From Acidimicrobiales bacterium (GTDB lineage: Bacteria; Actinomycetota; Acidimicrobiia; Acidimicrobiales; Acidimicrobilacustridaceae), in contig JALOLF010000023.1 of NCBI GenBank assembly GCA_025456085.1, positions 1 through 50,551 on the forward strand: DNA of 50,551 bases. The letters run 5' to 3'. Positions within the stretch are counted from its first letter, which is position 1, and every line of letters starts with the position of its first letter. The position numbers were made by a program, and so were the translations under genes. The notes under the pieces were generated by a model. That model saw nothing but the letters and a program-made list of their open reading frames with translations, was not told the DNA's origin and did no database searches. Below, one piece after another: positions 42,417 to 50,551 of this stretch.

Positions 42417-43082
42417 TCAGTCGTTGTCGGATGTGGCGTCGGCGGCTTCGGCGGCGCGGCGGACTCGCTCGTTGCCCTCGGTGACGATGCGCTCGAGGAT
42501 GGGGCGGATCTCGTCGGTGAGTCCGAGGCCCTCCGTCGTGGTCCACCCGGCGGTGACCTGCGCGACCTCGTCGGCCCAGTCCTCGATGGCATCGAGGACG
42601 CGCGCGACCAGATCGGCGGTGAGCGTGACGATGTGCGAGCGCTCCTGGAAGAGTCCGTCGCCGGTCAGGTACGGCTCCATCTGGGCGACGCCGAGCCGAC
42701 GCCGTTGCGCGACGTGGGCCCGGAGGTCGTCGATCGTGCGGTGCAGGTCCGCGACCGTGCCCTGGTCGGCGAAGAGCGCACGGAGCATCGGCTCGTTCTG
42801 GAAGCGCGGCATGGCCGAGTCGGTCGCGAGCCAGGCGCGCAGGGCGTCGCGCCCCGCGGCGGTGATCTCGTAGCGGGCGGCGCGGTCCCCGTCGGGCTCC
42901 TGGCGCATCGCGTACCCGGCGGCGACGAGGCGCTCCGGCTGGTCGTAGAGCGAACGCTCGGAGGTGGGCCAGCAGTAGTCGAGGCTGCGCTGCATCTGTT
43001 GGGTGATCTCGTAGGGCGTGAGGGGTCGGAGGGCGAGCAACCCCAGGACGGCGTACCCGGTCGTTGACAGCTGGCGGCGCAT
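42417..43082 (-). CDS. PadR-family transcriptional regulator
   Basis: 221 aa. Residues 1-80 form the winged helix (TTGYAVLGLLALRPLTPYEI, then SLYDQPERLVAAGYAMRQE, where YEITAAGRDALRAWL is the wing end). The C-terminal half is the coiled Vir-like dimerisation domain (RRRLGVAQMEPYL). PadR proteins are usually repressors of divergent or own genes and respond to phenolics or other small ligands. Its promoter (TTTGCA, 16 bp, TAGTAT) is covered by a double inverted repeat, and ATG 43082 is six nt after TAGTAT, so the mRNA is leaderless. Confidence 0.92.
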   Translation of the reverse strand: MRRQLSTTGYAVLGLLALRPLTPYEITQQMQRSLDYCWPTSERSLYDQPERLVAAGYAMRQEPDGDRAARYEITAAGRDALRAWLATDSAMPRFQNEPMLRALFADQGTVADLHRTIDDLRAHVAQRRRLGVAQMEPYLTGDGLFQERSHIVTLTADLVARVLDAIEDWADEVAQVTAGWTTTEGLGLTDEIRPILERIVTEGNERVRRAAEAADATSDND

Positions 43083-43088
43083 GTGACG

Positions 43089-43124
43089 ATACTACTGCAA
43101 CATGCACTACTGCAAAGTGCAGTA
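43089..43124. promoter_or_regulatory. padR promoter and double PadR operator
   Basis: Two 17-bp inverted repeats share two bases: TACTGCA-ACA-TGCACTA (43093-43109, one arm mismatch) and TACTGCA-AAG-TGCAGTA (43108-43124, perfect). They span the padR -35 (TTTGCA, 43116-43111) and -10 (TAGTAT, 43094-43089) in the gap shared with the divergent gene at 43143, so one site could control both directions. Confidence 0.65.
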
Positions 43125-43142
43125 AGCGGCGGAGGGGATGCG

Positions 43143-43943
43143 ATGCCTGCCCAGGATTTCGTGGCGACGAGCGCCGAGGAGCTTGCCGGGCGGACCGCCG
43201 GCGCGCGGCAGCGGTTCGCCGCACTGCTGCGCTCGGTGGGTCCCGACCTCGTCGTGGGCGGGTGGGCGAGCCGGGACGTCCTCGTCCACGTGGTGAACGT
43301 GGTCAACCGATACAACGAGTTCGCGCCCGAGCGGCTGGCTGACGCCCCACGCGGTGTCGACGAGATCAACCGGCGCGAGCTGGAGGCGTTCGACGACCGT
43401 CCGATCGAGGCCCTGCTCGACGTCCTGGACGCGGAGATGGAGGCGTTCGACGGTCGGTGGGGACCGACACAGGGGCTGCCCCTCGACGCACCGCTCCCGT
43501 TCCACGGCGGCGCCACGATCGACGTGCAGTCCGGCCTCACCAACCTGCTCGCGGAGTACCTCGTCCACGGCTTCGACGTCGCCCGCGCCGCGGGCCGGGA
43601 CTGGGTGATCGACGAGCGTGACGGCGCGCTGCTCTGCGGCTTCGCGACCCAGATCCTCCCCTCGTACCTGCGGGCCACCAACACCCACACCGTGTCGCTG
43701 TGCTTCGAGCTCGACGGCGTCGAGCCCTGGCTGCTCGCCGCCGACGGACCCCGGGTGGACCTGCGACCACCGAACGCCGCTGACGAACCCGACGTCGTGG
43801 TCGCGGGAAGCCCCGTGGCCGCCGCCTTGGTGTTCTACGGGCGCGCCACCGCGCCGCAGCTCGAGGATCTCGATCTCCGGGCCGTCGATGGCGCGAGGCC
43901 CGAGCTGCTGGCGCTGGTGTTCGACCTGTTCGAACGGCCCTGA
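43143..43943 (+). CDS. Mycothiol-dependent maleylpyruvate isomerase/DinB-like family protein, paralogue
   Basis: 266 aa, same family as the gene at 1387. VVGGWASRDVLVHVVNVVNR carries the first candidate metal His, EYLVHGFDVARAAGRDWVI the second set, and the C-terminal half is an SCP2-like domain (VSLCFELDGVEPWLL). The substrate is unknown. ATG 43143 has GGAGGGG (43131-43137). The gene is divergent from padR, and the shared operator sits directly upstream, so it is the likely PadR target. It may detoxify the compound that PadR senses, which is inference. Confidence 0.84.
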   Translation: MPAQDFVATSAEELAGRTAGARQRFAALLRSVGPDLVVGGWASRDVLVHVVNVVNRYNEFAPERLADAPRGVDEINRRELEAFDDRPIEALLDVLDAEMEAFDGRWGPTQGLPLDAPLPFHGGATIDVQSGLTNLLAEYLVHGFDVARAAGRDWVIDERDGALLCGFATQILPSYLRATNTHTVSLCFELDGVEPWLLAADGPRVDLRPPNAADEPDVVVAGSPVAAALVFYGRATAPQLEDLDLRAVDGARPELLALVFDLFERP

Positions 43944-44014
43944 GGCCCGTCATCGCGGTCCACCGCTGCTCTCGGGATCGGGGAGGGATCGGGGGTGGGC
44001 CACAATGGACCGCG

Positions 44015-44947
44015 ATGAGCCGTCGCCTCGCCCCCATCGTCGTCACCCCGGATCGCGTCGCGGTGGTCGAACCCCTCCTCGCCGCGCTCGCCGCCCAGAC
44101 CATCGCCGCCGAGCTCGAGGTGGTGCTGGTGGGCCCGATGGGTCTGCGCGACGCGCCGCTGCCCGTGAGCTGCGAGCGCTTCGGCTCGGTCGTGGTGGTG
44201 GAGGTCGAGGACTTCCGGCCCGCACCCGCCCGGGCGGCGGGGGTGTTCGCCGCCACCGCCGACGTCGTCGCCTTCACCGAGGACCACTGCTTCCCCGCGC
44301 CCGGATGGGCCGAGGCGCTCCTCGCCGCCTACGAGGAGGGCTACGAAGCCGTCGGACCGCTGCTGTGCAACGCCAACCCCCGCACGGCGACGAGCTGGGT
44401 CAACTTCCTGCTGGAGTACGCCGACTGGTGCCTGTCCACCCAGCAGGGTGACCAGCGACACCTGCCCGGCCACAACAGCTCCTTCGATCGTGCCCTGCTG
44501 GTCGCCTACGGCGACCGACTCGGCGAGGTGCTGGAGATGGAGACGCCCGAGCACTGGCGCCTCACCGAGGACGGCCATCGCTTCGGGCTCGCCCCCGACG
44601 CCCAGGTCGCCCATCTCAACTTCGATGTGATCGGACCCACCCTGCGTCTGCGCTATCTGTGCGGGCGGCAGTTCGGCGCCCGCCGCACCGCGACCTGGCC
44701 CGTGCACCGTCGGGTGGCCTACGCGGCCGCGGCGCCGGCCATCGCCGGCGTGCGGCTCCGTCGCCTGGCGCCGCTGGCCAGGGAGGTCGGTGCCACCGGG
44801 CGGCGCGGGTTCTGGCCCCTGCTGGTGGCCAACACCGCAGTCGACGCGGTCGCCCAGGGGGTGGGAGCGCTGGCCGGGGCGGGCACCACCGAGGAGGAGT
44901 TGCCCGATCTCGACTTCGGGCGCGAGCGGTTCATGGTGGGGATCTGA
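44015..44947 (+). CDS. Glycosyltransferase family 2-like protein
   Basis: 310 aa. A GT-A fold with the core LEVVLVGPMG, FRPAPARAAGVFAATADVVA and FTEDHCFPAPGW, where EDH stands in place of the usual DxD metal motif. GHNSSFDRALL and the ED/E pattern LTEDGHRFG follow. The C-terminal 70 residues include hydrophobic stretches (YAAAAPAIAGVRL; FWPLLVANTAVDAV). Sugar donor and acceptor are unknown. It opens a plus-strand cluster of surface-glycan genes that runs off the window end, with the next gene only three bp away. Confidence 0.82.
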   Translation: MSRRLAPIVVTPDRVAVVEPLLAALAAQTIAAELEVVLVGPMGLRDAPLPVSCERFGSVVVVEVEDFRPAPARAAGVFAATADVVAFTEDHCFPAPGWAEALLAAYEEGYEAVGPLLCNANPRTATSWVNFLLEYADWCLSTQQGDQRHLPGHNSSFDRALLVAYGDRLGEVLEMETPEHWRLTEDGHRFGLAPDAQVAHLNFDVIGPTLRLRYLCGRQFGARRTATWPVHRRVAYAAAAPAIAGVRLRRLAPLAREVGATGRRGFWPLLVANTAVDAVAQGVGALAGAGTTEEELPDLDFGRERFMVGI

Positions 44948-44950
44948 GCG

Positions 44951-45880
44951 GTGGCGGCGTCGCCCGCACCGTTGGTGTCCGTCGTCATCCCCACCAGGAA
45001 CCGTCCCGCAGCCCTGCGATCCTGCCTGGCCGCCCTGGCGGCGTGCGACCCCGTGTCGGAGGGGGTGGAGGTCCTCGTCGTCGACGACGGGGGCACCGTC
45101 GACCTCGGCCCGGTCGTGGACGGTGCCGACCTGCGCGGCCGCCTCCGAGTGCTGCGACGGACGCACGCCGGTGGGCCCGGTGCCGCCCGCAACGACGGGG
45201 CCGCCGCGGCGCGGGGGACGCTGCTGGCCTTCACCGACGACGACTGCCGGCCGGGGCCGGGTTGGCTCACCGCCCTGGTCGGCGCCCACACCCGGGAGCC
45301 CGACGCGTTGCTGGGCGGCACGACCCGCAACGGGCTGCAGGGTGAGCTGTGGAGCGACACCGCGCAACTCGTCGTCGACGTCTCGCGGGCCTGGCACCTC
45401 GACCGGGGCGGCCCGCCGATGTTCCCGAGCAACAACCTCGCCGCCGCCCGGGCACGGTTCGTCGACGTGGGCGGGTTCGACGTCCGGCTGCGCATCGCGT
45501 CCGAGGACCGCGACCTGTGCGACCGCTGGGTGATGGCCGGCCTGCCCTTCCGGAGCTGCCCCGACGCCGTCGTGGAGCACGACCATGCCATGGACCTGCG
45601 GGAGTTCGTACGGGTGCACCGACGCTACGGCGTGGGTGCCGCGGCGATCGCCGATCGTCGTGCCCGCCGGGCGCAGGAGCGCGGGGGCGATCCGGGACCG
45701 GTCCTCGTCGGCGTCGCCGAGCACCTGGACTTCCTGGGGTCGTTCCGCCCCGCGCTGGGAGCGCTGCCGCTGCGGCGGCGTCCGGCGACGGTCGGCGCAC
45801 TCGGCGTGTGGCAGGCGGCCAACGCCATCGGCTTCCTCTCGGCGCGGACGATGCGGGGCCCGACCCCGGTGGACAACTAG
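44951..45880 (+). CDS. Glycosyltransferase family 2
   Basis: 309 aa. Classic GT2: LVSVVIPTRNRPAALRSCLA, EVLVVDDGG, GGPGAARNDGAAAARGTLLA and FTDDDCRPGPGW (DDD metal motif), followed by PSNNLAAARARFVDVGGFD and SEDRDLCDRW (the ED of the catalytic base region). It is cytoplasmic, with no clear membrane helix. It transfers a sugar from a nucleotide donor to a glycan or lipid-linked intermediate. GTG 44951 starts three bp after the upstream gene. Confidence 0.92.
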   Translation: MAASPAPLVSVVIPTRNRPAALRSCLAALAACDPVSEGVEVLVVDDGGTVDLGPVVDGADLRGRLRVLRRTHAGGPGAARNDGAAAARGTLLAFTDDDCRPGPGWLTALVGAHTREPDALLGGTTRNGLQGELWSDTAQLVVDVSRAWHLDRGGPPMFPSNNLAAARARFVDVGGFDVRLRIASEDRDLCDRWVMAGLPFRSCPDAVVEHDHAMDLREFVRVHRRYGVGAAAIADRRARRAQERGGDPGPVLVGVAEHLDFLGSFRPALGALPLRRRPATVGALGVWQAANAIGFLSARTMRGPTPVDN

Positions 45881-45895
45881 GGTCGAGACGCCACC

Positions 45896-46888
45896 ATGGA
45901 TTCGCAGACCCCGCTCTCGGTGATCGTGCCGGTGCGACAACCCGACGACGACGTCCGGCGTGTCGTGACCCGGCTGGCCACCACCAAGCGTGAGGGTGAC
46001 GAGGTGGTGCTCGTCGTCGACGGGCCGACCGGTGCGCTGCCGGGGTGGACCGACGTCGTGGACGCGGTGTGCTTCACCGGCCGGCGCCGTGGTCCCGCCG
46101 CGGCCCGCAACCTCGGCGTCGACCGCGCCCGCCACGACGTGGTGGTCTTCGTCGACGGCGACGTCGTCGTCGAACACGGGGCGCTGGACTGGATCGCCCG
46201 GCGCTTCGCCGACCCGGATCTGGCGGCGGTGTTCGGCAGCTACGACGACGCCCCCGAGGCGCCCGGTGTCGCATCCCAGTACAAGAACCTGCTGCACCAC
46301 TTCGTGCACCACCGCTCCGCCGGACCGGCCGTCACCTTCTGGACGGGATGCGGGGCCGTGCGACGGGAGGTGTTCGTCAAGATGGGTGGCTTCGACGAGG
46401 CCTACCGGCGACCCAGCATCGAGGACATCGAGCTGGGCATGCGCATCGCCGATGCCGGTCTGCGGGTCGAGCTCGATCCCGACATCCGGGGCAAGCACCT
46501 CAAGGACTGGACGCTCACCGCGCTGCTGGTGTCCGACGTGCGCGACCGGGCGATCCCGTGGAGCCGCCTCCTCCTGGAGCGGTGGTCGTTCCCGGCCACC
46601 CTGAACCTCGATCGCCGCAGTCGGGTGTCCGCCGGGCTCACGTTGCTGGGGGTGCCGGCCGTGGCGGTCGGGCCGCTCCGGCCGAGGCTCGGTCTCGCCG
46701 GGCTGGCCTGCCTGGGCGGCGCGGTGTGGTTGCAGGCCGACTTCTACCGGTTCCTGGCGGAGCGGCGTGGCGTGGTCTTCGCGGTGCGCGCCGCCCCGCT
46801 GCACCTGCTGTACCACCTGTACTCCGGGGCAGCGTTCGCCGTCGTCGTCGCCGAGGCCGGGTGGAAGCGCCGGCGGGGGCGGCGGTGA
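45896..46888 (+). CDS. Glycosyltransferase family 2 with C-terminal membrane segments
   Basis: 330 aa. LSVIVPVRQPDDDV, GPAAARNLGVDRARHDVVVF and VDGDVVVEHGAL (DGD), then WTGCGAVRREVFVKMGGFDE and SIEDIELGMRIADAG (ED) define the GT2 domain. From about residue 248 two or three hydrophobic segments anchor the protein (LLGVPAVAVGPL; LAGLACLGGAVWLQ; LLYHLYSGAAFAVVV). TAGGGT (45878-45883), made from the previous stop codon, may be an internal -10. The stop overlaps the oxidoreductase start (GTGA). Confidence 0.91.
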   Translation: MDSQTPLSVIVPVRQPDDDVRRVVTRLATTKREGDEVVLVVDGPTGALPGWTDVVDAVCFTGRRRGPAAARNLGVDRARHDVVVFVDGDVVVEHGALDWIARRFADPDLAAVFGSYDDAPEAPGVASQYKNLLHHFVHHRSAGPAVTFWTGCGAVRREVFVKMGGFDEAYRRPSIEDIELGMRIADAGLRVELDPDIRGKHLKDWTLTALLVSDVRDRAIPWSRLLLERWSFPATLNLDRRSRVSAGLTLLGVPAVAVGPLRPRLGLAGLACLGGAVWLQADFYRFLAERRGVVFAVRAAPLHLLYHLYSGAAFAVVVAEAGWKRRRGRR

Positions 46889-47907
46889 GCGACGGCGCGC
46901 TGCGGGTGGGGCTGGTCGGCCTGGGCGTCCACGCCCGGTCCGTGCTCCTGCCCGCCCTGGAGGCACTCCCCGACGTGCGGGTCGTGGGTGCCGCCGATCC
47001 CGACGAGGGCGCCCGTCGAGGCTGCGCGGTGCCGTCGTGGTCCTCGACCGACGACCTGCTCGACTCGTCGGGGGCCGAGGCCGTCGTCGTGTCGGTTCCT
47101 CCCGGCGTGTCGGGGGAGGCGGCGCGGGCCGTGGCGGCCCGTGGGCTCCACCTCTACCTCGAGAAGCCCTGTGGCGCCTCGGCCGCCGACGTGGCGGCGA
47201 TCGCAGCCGACGTCGAGCGGACCGACCGCGTGGTGGCGGCGGGCCTGAACTACCGGTCCGACGCCGGCGTGCAGCACCTGCGGGGGGCGTTGCGGGCGGG
47301 CGCCGTCGGGGAGCCGGTCACGGCCCGCGCCGTGTTCACGGTCGCCGCCCCCGCCGCAGGGAGCTGGCGCGCCGGCACGGTGCTGCGCGATCTGGGGGTG
47401 CACGAGGCGGACCTGCTGCGCTTCGTGCTGGACGAGCCGGTCCGGGCGGTGACGGCGACCGTGTCCACCCCGGGACACGGTGTGCAGATCGCCACGGTGT
47501 GCGCCGAGCTCGGCTCGCTCCAGGCGTCCCTCGTGCTGGGCTTCGGGGCGGCCGAGCACGCGGCGCTCGAGGTCATCGGCACCGAGGGGCGTGTGCAGGT
47601 CGATCAGTGGGATGCGCCGTGGCTGGTCCACCACCGGTCGCAGGCCGCTGGCCCGGTGCGGGCGCTGGGTGGCCGACTGCGGGCCGCGCTGGGCCCGGCC
47701 GGACTGCTGTCGGCCCTGCGCCGACCACCGGGTGGCGGCTCGCACGCCTCGGCGCTCGGGCTGTGGGCGGCCGCCTGCCGGGGCGGTGCCGTGGGTGCGG
47801 CGGCGCGGGTGCGGCTCCCCACGCTCGACGATGCCCGACGTGCCCTGGCCGTCGTGGAGGCAGCCGAGCGGTCGGCTGCGACGGGGAGCCGTGTCGTCGT
47901 CGACTGA
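46885..47907 (+). CDS. Gfo/Idh/MocA-family NAD(P)-dependent oxidoreductase
   Basis: 340 aa. The Rossmann fold starts at once (LRVGLVGLGVHARSVLLPAL), with YLEKPCGASAADV (EKP motif with the active-site Lys) and the later VLRDLGVHEADLLRFVL, which holds the catalytic DxxxH. Such enzymes oxidise or reduce sugars or nucleotide sugars, so in a glycan cluster it likely modifies a precursor. The start overlaps the GT2 stop by four nt and its end overlaps the flippase start. Confidence 0.92.
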   Translation: MSDGALRVGLVGLGVHARSVLLPALEALPDVRVVGAADPDEGARRGCAVPSWSSTDDLLDSSGAEAVVVSVPPGVSGEAARAVAARGLHLYLEKPCGASAADVAAIAADVERTDRVVAAGLNYRSDAGVQHLRGALRAGAVGEPVTARAVFTVAAPAAGSWRAGTVLRDLGVHEADLLRFVLDEPVRAVTATVSTPGHGVQIATVCAELGSLQASLVLGFGAAEHAALEVIGTEGRVQVDQWDAPWLVHHRSQAAGPVRALGGRLRAALGPAGLLSALRRPPGGGSHASALGLWAAACRGGAVGAAARVRLPTLDDARRALAVVEAAERSAATGSRVVVD

Positions 47908-49396
47908 CGCGGTGCCGGTCGGGTCGCCGAGGGGCCTGGCCCGTCCGAGCGCGGTCGTGGGCGTGGGCGGGGTGGTGCAGCGCGCCGCCGGTGGGCTCGT
48001 GCTGTTGGTCGTGGTTCGAGACGGCGGTGCGGCCGTCGCCGGGGCCTTCGCCGTGGCGCAGACGCTGGCACTGGCCTTCGGCACGCTGGCCGTGCTCGGC
48101 ACCGACACGGGTCTGGTGCGGTTCGTGCCGCTGCTCGACCAGCAGGGGCGTGTCGGCGGCGAACGACGCCTGCTCCGTGTCGCCCTGCGCCGGTCCGCGC
48201 TCGCCGGGTCGGCCGCCACGGTGGCGCTGGTCGTGACGACCGCGGTGGTCGCGGACCGGGTCGACGGCCTGCGGGCCGCCGACGTCCGGCTCCTCGGCTG
48301 GTGTGCGGCGGCGTCGATCCCCGCCGCCGTCGCGGCGTCGGTGCTGGCCGGCTGGTTGCGGGGCCACGAGCGCTTCGTGGCCTTCGCCGTGGTCGACCGC
48401 ATGGCGGGGCCGGTCGCGGCTCTCGTCGTGGTGGTGGCTGTGGCGCTGGGTGACCTCCCGGTCGGGTGGTTCGGACTGGGTCTGCTGGCGGGAGCGCTCG
48501 TTCCGCTCGCGGTGGCCGTCGTCGCCTCCCTGCGCCTGGCCTCCGGGCGGGCGGGGCCCGTCGCCGACGCCGACCCCGATCTGGAGCGGCGGTTCTGGCA
48601 CTTCGCGTTGCCGCGTGCCCCCAACGCCTTGTTGAACGTGGCCTTCCTGCGCCTCGACGGCGTGCTGGTGGCGGTGCTGGCCTCCGCTGCGGCCGCGGGT
48701 GCCTACCAGGTCGCCTCCCGGCTGGCCACGCTCGCCGCGGTGGTGACGGCCGCGGTCGCACCGACCGTCGCCCCCCGCCTCGCCCGGCGCTTCGCGGACG
48801 GGGACCGACGGGGTGTCGCCGAGCTGTTCAGCTCGGCGGCCCGGTTGCAGGCCATGGTGGGACTGCCCCTGGTCGCGCTCCTGTTCGTCGCGGCCCCCGA
48901 GCTGGTGGCCCTGTTCGGATCGTCGGTCGACGACTCGGTGGGGTACCTGCGCATCATCCTGGTGGCGATGGTGGTGGACCTGGCCACCGGACCGCTCGCC
49001 ACCACGCTGCTCATGGGGGGCCGGAGCCGTCTGACCCTGTTCGACACGGGCGTGGCGCTGGGGCTCACCACCGCCTGCAACCTGGTGCTCATCCCCCTCG
49101 TCGGGGCGACGGGTGCCGCGCTGAGCTGGATCGTGGGCACGGCCACCCTGAACCTGCTCGCCGCCTCACAGCTCCGTCGCTTCGAGGGGCTGGCCCTCCC
49201 GGCGCCGACCTGGCCGATCCGTTGCCTCGCCGCGGTGTGCCTCGCGACCGGTGGGCTGGTGCTGGTACCGGTGGCGCTCGAATCGGGTGCCGTGGCCGTG
49301 GCGTCGGCGTGCGCCGCGGCAGCCGCCGCGACCGCCGCCGCCGTGGCGCTCGTGCGGCGGGGACGGGTCGTGGCGGCGCTGCAGGTCGCAGCATGA
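47891..49396 (+). CDS. Polysaccharide flippase (Wzx/MOP-superfamily-like)
   Basis: 501 aa with about 12-14 membrane segments. RPSAVVGVGGVVQRAAGGLV at the start and FWHFALPRAPNALLNVAFLR at mid-chain follow the repeat structure of Wzx/PST proteins. It would flip a polyprenyl-linked oligosaccharide across the membrane. GTG 47891 overlaps the previous gene by 17 nt and has GGGGAG just before it; GTG 47912 is an alternative. It fits between the glycosyltransferases and the sulfotransferases of the cluster. Confidence 0.87.
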   Translation: MSSSTDAVPVGSPRGLARPSAVVGVGGVVQRAAGGLVLLVVVRDGGAAVAGAFAVAQTLALAFGTLAVLGTDTGLVRFVPLLDQQGRVGGERRLLRVALRRSALAGSAATVALVVTTAVVADRVDGLRAADVRLLGWCAAASIPAAVAASVLAGWLRGHERFVAFAVVDRMAGPVAALVVVVAVALGDLPVGWFGLGLLAGALVPLAVAVVASLRLASGRAGPVADADPDLERRFWHFALPRAPNALLNVAFLRLDGVLVAVLASAAAAGAYQVASRLATLAAVVTAAVAPTVAPRLARRFADGDRRGVAELFSSAARLQAMVGLPLVALLFVAAPELVALFGSSVDDSVGYLRIILVAMVVDLATGPLATTLLMGGRSRLTLFDTGVALGLTTACNLVLIPLVGATGAALSWIVGTATLNLLAASQLRRFEGLALPAPTWPIRCLAAVCLATGGLVLVPVALESGAVAVASACAAAAAATAAAVALVRRGRVVAALQVAA

Positions 49397-50247
49397 ACGC
49401 GGGGAAGACGGGACGGCTCCCCACGTTCCTGATCGTGGGCGTGCAGAAGGCGGGCACCACCTCGTTGGCCGCGCTGCTGGCCCGGCACCCCGACGTGTTC
49501 GTCCCTGCCCGCAAGGAGCTGCACTTCTTCGGGGGTGGGCGCTACGAGCTCGGCCTCGACCGCTACGCCTCCTGGTTCGCCGGCGCCGGCGACGCGCGGG
49601 CCGTCGGCGAGGCCACCCCCGGCTACCTGTACTTCCGCCAGGCGGTCGAGCGCATCGCCCGGGACCTGCCGACCTCGACCGTGTTCCTGGCCATCCTGCG
49701 CAACCCGGTCGACCGGGCCTACTCCCAGTACTGGCACGCCGTGCGCCGCGGCGCCATCACCGGCTCGTTCGAGCAGGCCCTCGCCGACGAGCCCCGCCTG
49801 CTGGCCCGGCCGAGCCGGAGCGATCTGATCTGGCGGTCGCTCACCAGCCGGGGTCGCTACCCGGCCCAGCTGCGCCACTTCGCCGACCGGGTGGGCCGGG
49901 ACCGGCTCCGGGTGGTGTTCTTCGAGGAGCTGCGAGCGGACCACCGCGCCGTCGGCGACGAGCTCGCCGGGTTCCTCGGCGTGCGCCGCCTCGGGCGGGA
50001 CTGGCCGGCACTTCCCCACGGCAACCAGGCCCGTCGTCTCGTCGTCGACCCCCGGCTGCGCTGGTTCGTCAACGAGCACGCGCCCTACCGGATCAACAAC
50101 GTGGCGGACCGTGCGCTGAGCCGACGCTTCCGGCCGCCGCCGATGGCCCCCGCCACCCGGGCGCGCCTGCTCGACGGCTTCGCCGCGGACAACCTCGAGC
50201 TGGCGGCGTGGTTGGGTCGTGACCTGCCCGAGGCGTGGGGGCGGTGA
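49393..50247 (+). CDS. Sulfotransferase, copy 1
   Basis: 284 aa. The 5'-phosphosulfate loop is FLIVGVQKAGTTSLAALL (Lys plus TTS) and the 3'-phosphate site FLAILRNPVDRAYSQYWHAV (Arg/Ser), both typical of PAPS-dependent sulfotransferases. RKELHFFGG follows the first loop. It would transfer sulfate to a hydroxyl of a carbohydrate or small molecule. ATG 49393 overlaps the flippase stop (ATGA). No membrane anchor or signal peptide is seen, so sulfation would occur in the cytoplasm, before export. Confidence 0.92.
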   Translation: MNAGKTGRLPTFLIVGVQKAGTTSLAALLARHPDVFVPARKELHFFGGGRYELGLDRYASWFAGAGDARAVGEATPGYLYFRQAVERIARDLPTSTVFLAILRNPVDRAYSQYWHAVRRGAITGSFEQALADEPRLLARPSRSDLIWRSLTSRGRYPAQLRHFADRVGRDRLRVVFFEELRADHRAVGDELAGFLGVRRLGRDWPALPHGNQARRLVVDPRLRWFVNEHAPYRINNVADRALSRRFRPPPMAPATRARLLDGFAADNLELAAWLGRDLPEAWGR

Positions 50248-50551
50248 TCGCCGAACGCAGCCGCGGGCCCCGCCTGCCGGACTGGCTGCTCGTCGGGGCC
50301 ATGAAGGCCGGCACGACCTCGCTGGTGGCGCTGCTGCGCACCCATCCCGACCTGTGGATCCCGCCGGGCAAGGAGGTCGGCTTCTTCGACCGCGACGCCC
50401 GGTACCGCCGGGGCCTCGACTGGTACGCCCGGCAGTTCCGGCGCTGCCCGGCCGGTGCGGCGCCGGGCGACGCCACCACGGCGTACCTGGTCGTCCCCGC
50501 CGCGGCCGGACGCATCGCCGAGGTGCTGCCCGCCTCGGTCCCGCTGCTGGT
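50244..50551 (+). CDS. Sulfotransferase, copy 2 (3' end beyond window)
   Basis: The first 102 codons are seen. LLVGAMKAGTTSLVALLRTH is the PAPS-binding loop and PPGKEVGFFDRDARY the segment after it, parallel to copy 1. GTG 50244 overlaps the stop of copy 1 (GTGA), so both are made together. The 3'-phosphate motif lies outside. Two adjacent sulfotransferases suggest two different sulfation sites on the same glycan. Confidence 0.88.
   Translation, partial: MIAERSRGPRLPDWLLVGAMKAGTTSLVALLRTHPDLWIPPGKEVGFFDRDARYRRGLDWYARQFRRCPAGAAPGDATTAYLVVPAAAGRIAEVLPASVPLL

Noticed and set aside
41603-43943. Integrated element using tRNA-Ala as attachment site
   Set aside because: No integrase gene and no second copy of the tRNA 3' end were seen in the window. 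It is kept only as a question in the findings.
43835-46966. A 1043-codon open frame on the minus strand
   Set aside because: It is antisense to clear GT2 genes and the oxidoreductase, with low-complexity His/Gly/Arg-rich sequence; a shadow.

Overview
The window is about 50.5 kb of very GC-rich, densely packed bacterial chromosome. It reads as an actinomycete (Actinomycetota). The evidence is GTG starts, many ATGA/GTGA stop-start overlaps, a DUF3097 gene, mycothiol-type enzymes (two maleylpyruvate-isomerase/DinB-like proteins and an Rv2466c-like thioredoxin-fold protein), an IlvG-like TPP enzyme and a galU-moeA-...-glpR/sepX-like order. An Acidimicrobiia-like lineage is my best guess, but that is inference. 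No phage, plasmid, IS or CRISPR signature was seen.

Layout. 1-5126: a cut-off secreted/membrane protein with an Ala/Gly tandem-repeat tail, mycothiol-related and small metabolic enzymes, and a gene-poor 740-bp stretch with a frameshift-broken secreted-protein relic. 5261-8219: a class III nucleotide cyclase translationally coupled to a HAD-fold protein without catalytic residues, then a C69 peptidase. 8302-16484: two ABC export systems, DUF3097, an ABC-F ATPase and a PIG-V-like mannosyltransferase. 16564-20979: an NfuA-type Fe-S protein, DXS, and a PAP2/flippase-like membrane pair. 21144-29325: a lipoprotein, hydrolase plus TPP enzyme, an FlK-like thioesterase, and tldD with two tandem tldE/pmbA genes. 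29333-35504 (minus strand): uppP, purEK, a CapA-like lipoprotein, a SAF/CpaB-like protein, and fmdB-mtnP behind a CIRCE-like operator. 35689-40860 (plus): galU, moeA/glp, moaA, moaC, a GlpR/SepX-like membrane protein and a bacterial translin. 40969-43943: a CAP-domain lipoprotein, tRNA-Ala(CGC), an unknown gene, and a padR regulator divergent from its probable target. 44015 to the end: a glycan cluster with three GT2 glycosyltransferases, an oxidoreductase, a flippase and two sulfotransferases, which suggests a sulfated surface polysaccharide.

A recurring regulatory theme is a TANNNT -10 hexamer 6-8 nt before the start codon, which implies leaderless mRNAs for roughly a dozen genes. I used it, with ribosome-binding sites, to choose starts. 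The most interesting items are the CIRCE element in front of fmdB-mtnP, the catalytically dead HAD protein coupled to a cyclase that lacks its transition-state Asn, the GlpR/SepX candidate next to MoeA, the bacterial translin, the overlapping bidirectional -10 at 25164-25170, the double PadR operator and the sulfated-glycan cluster.
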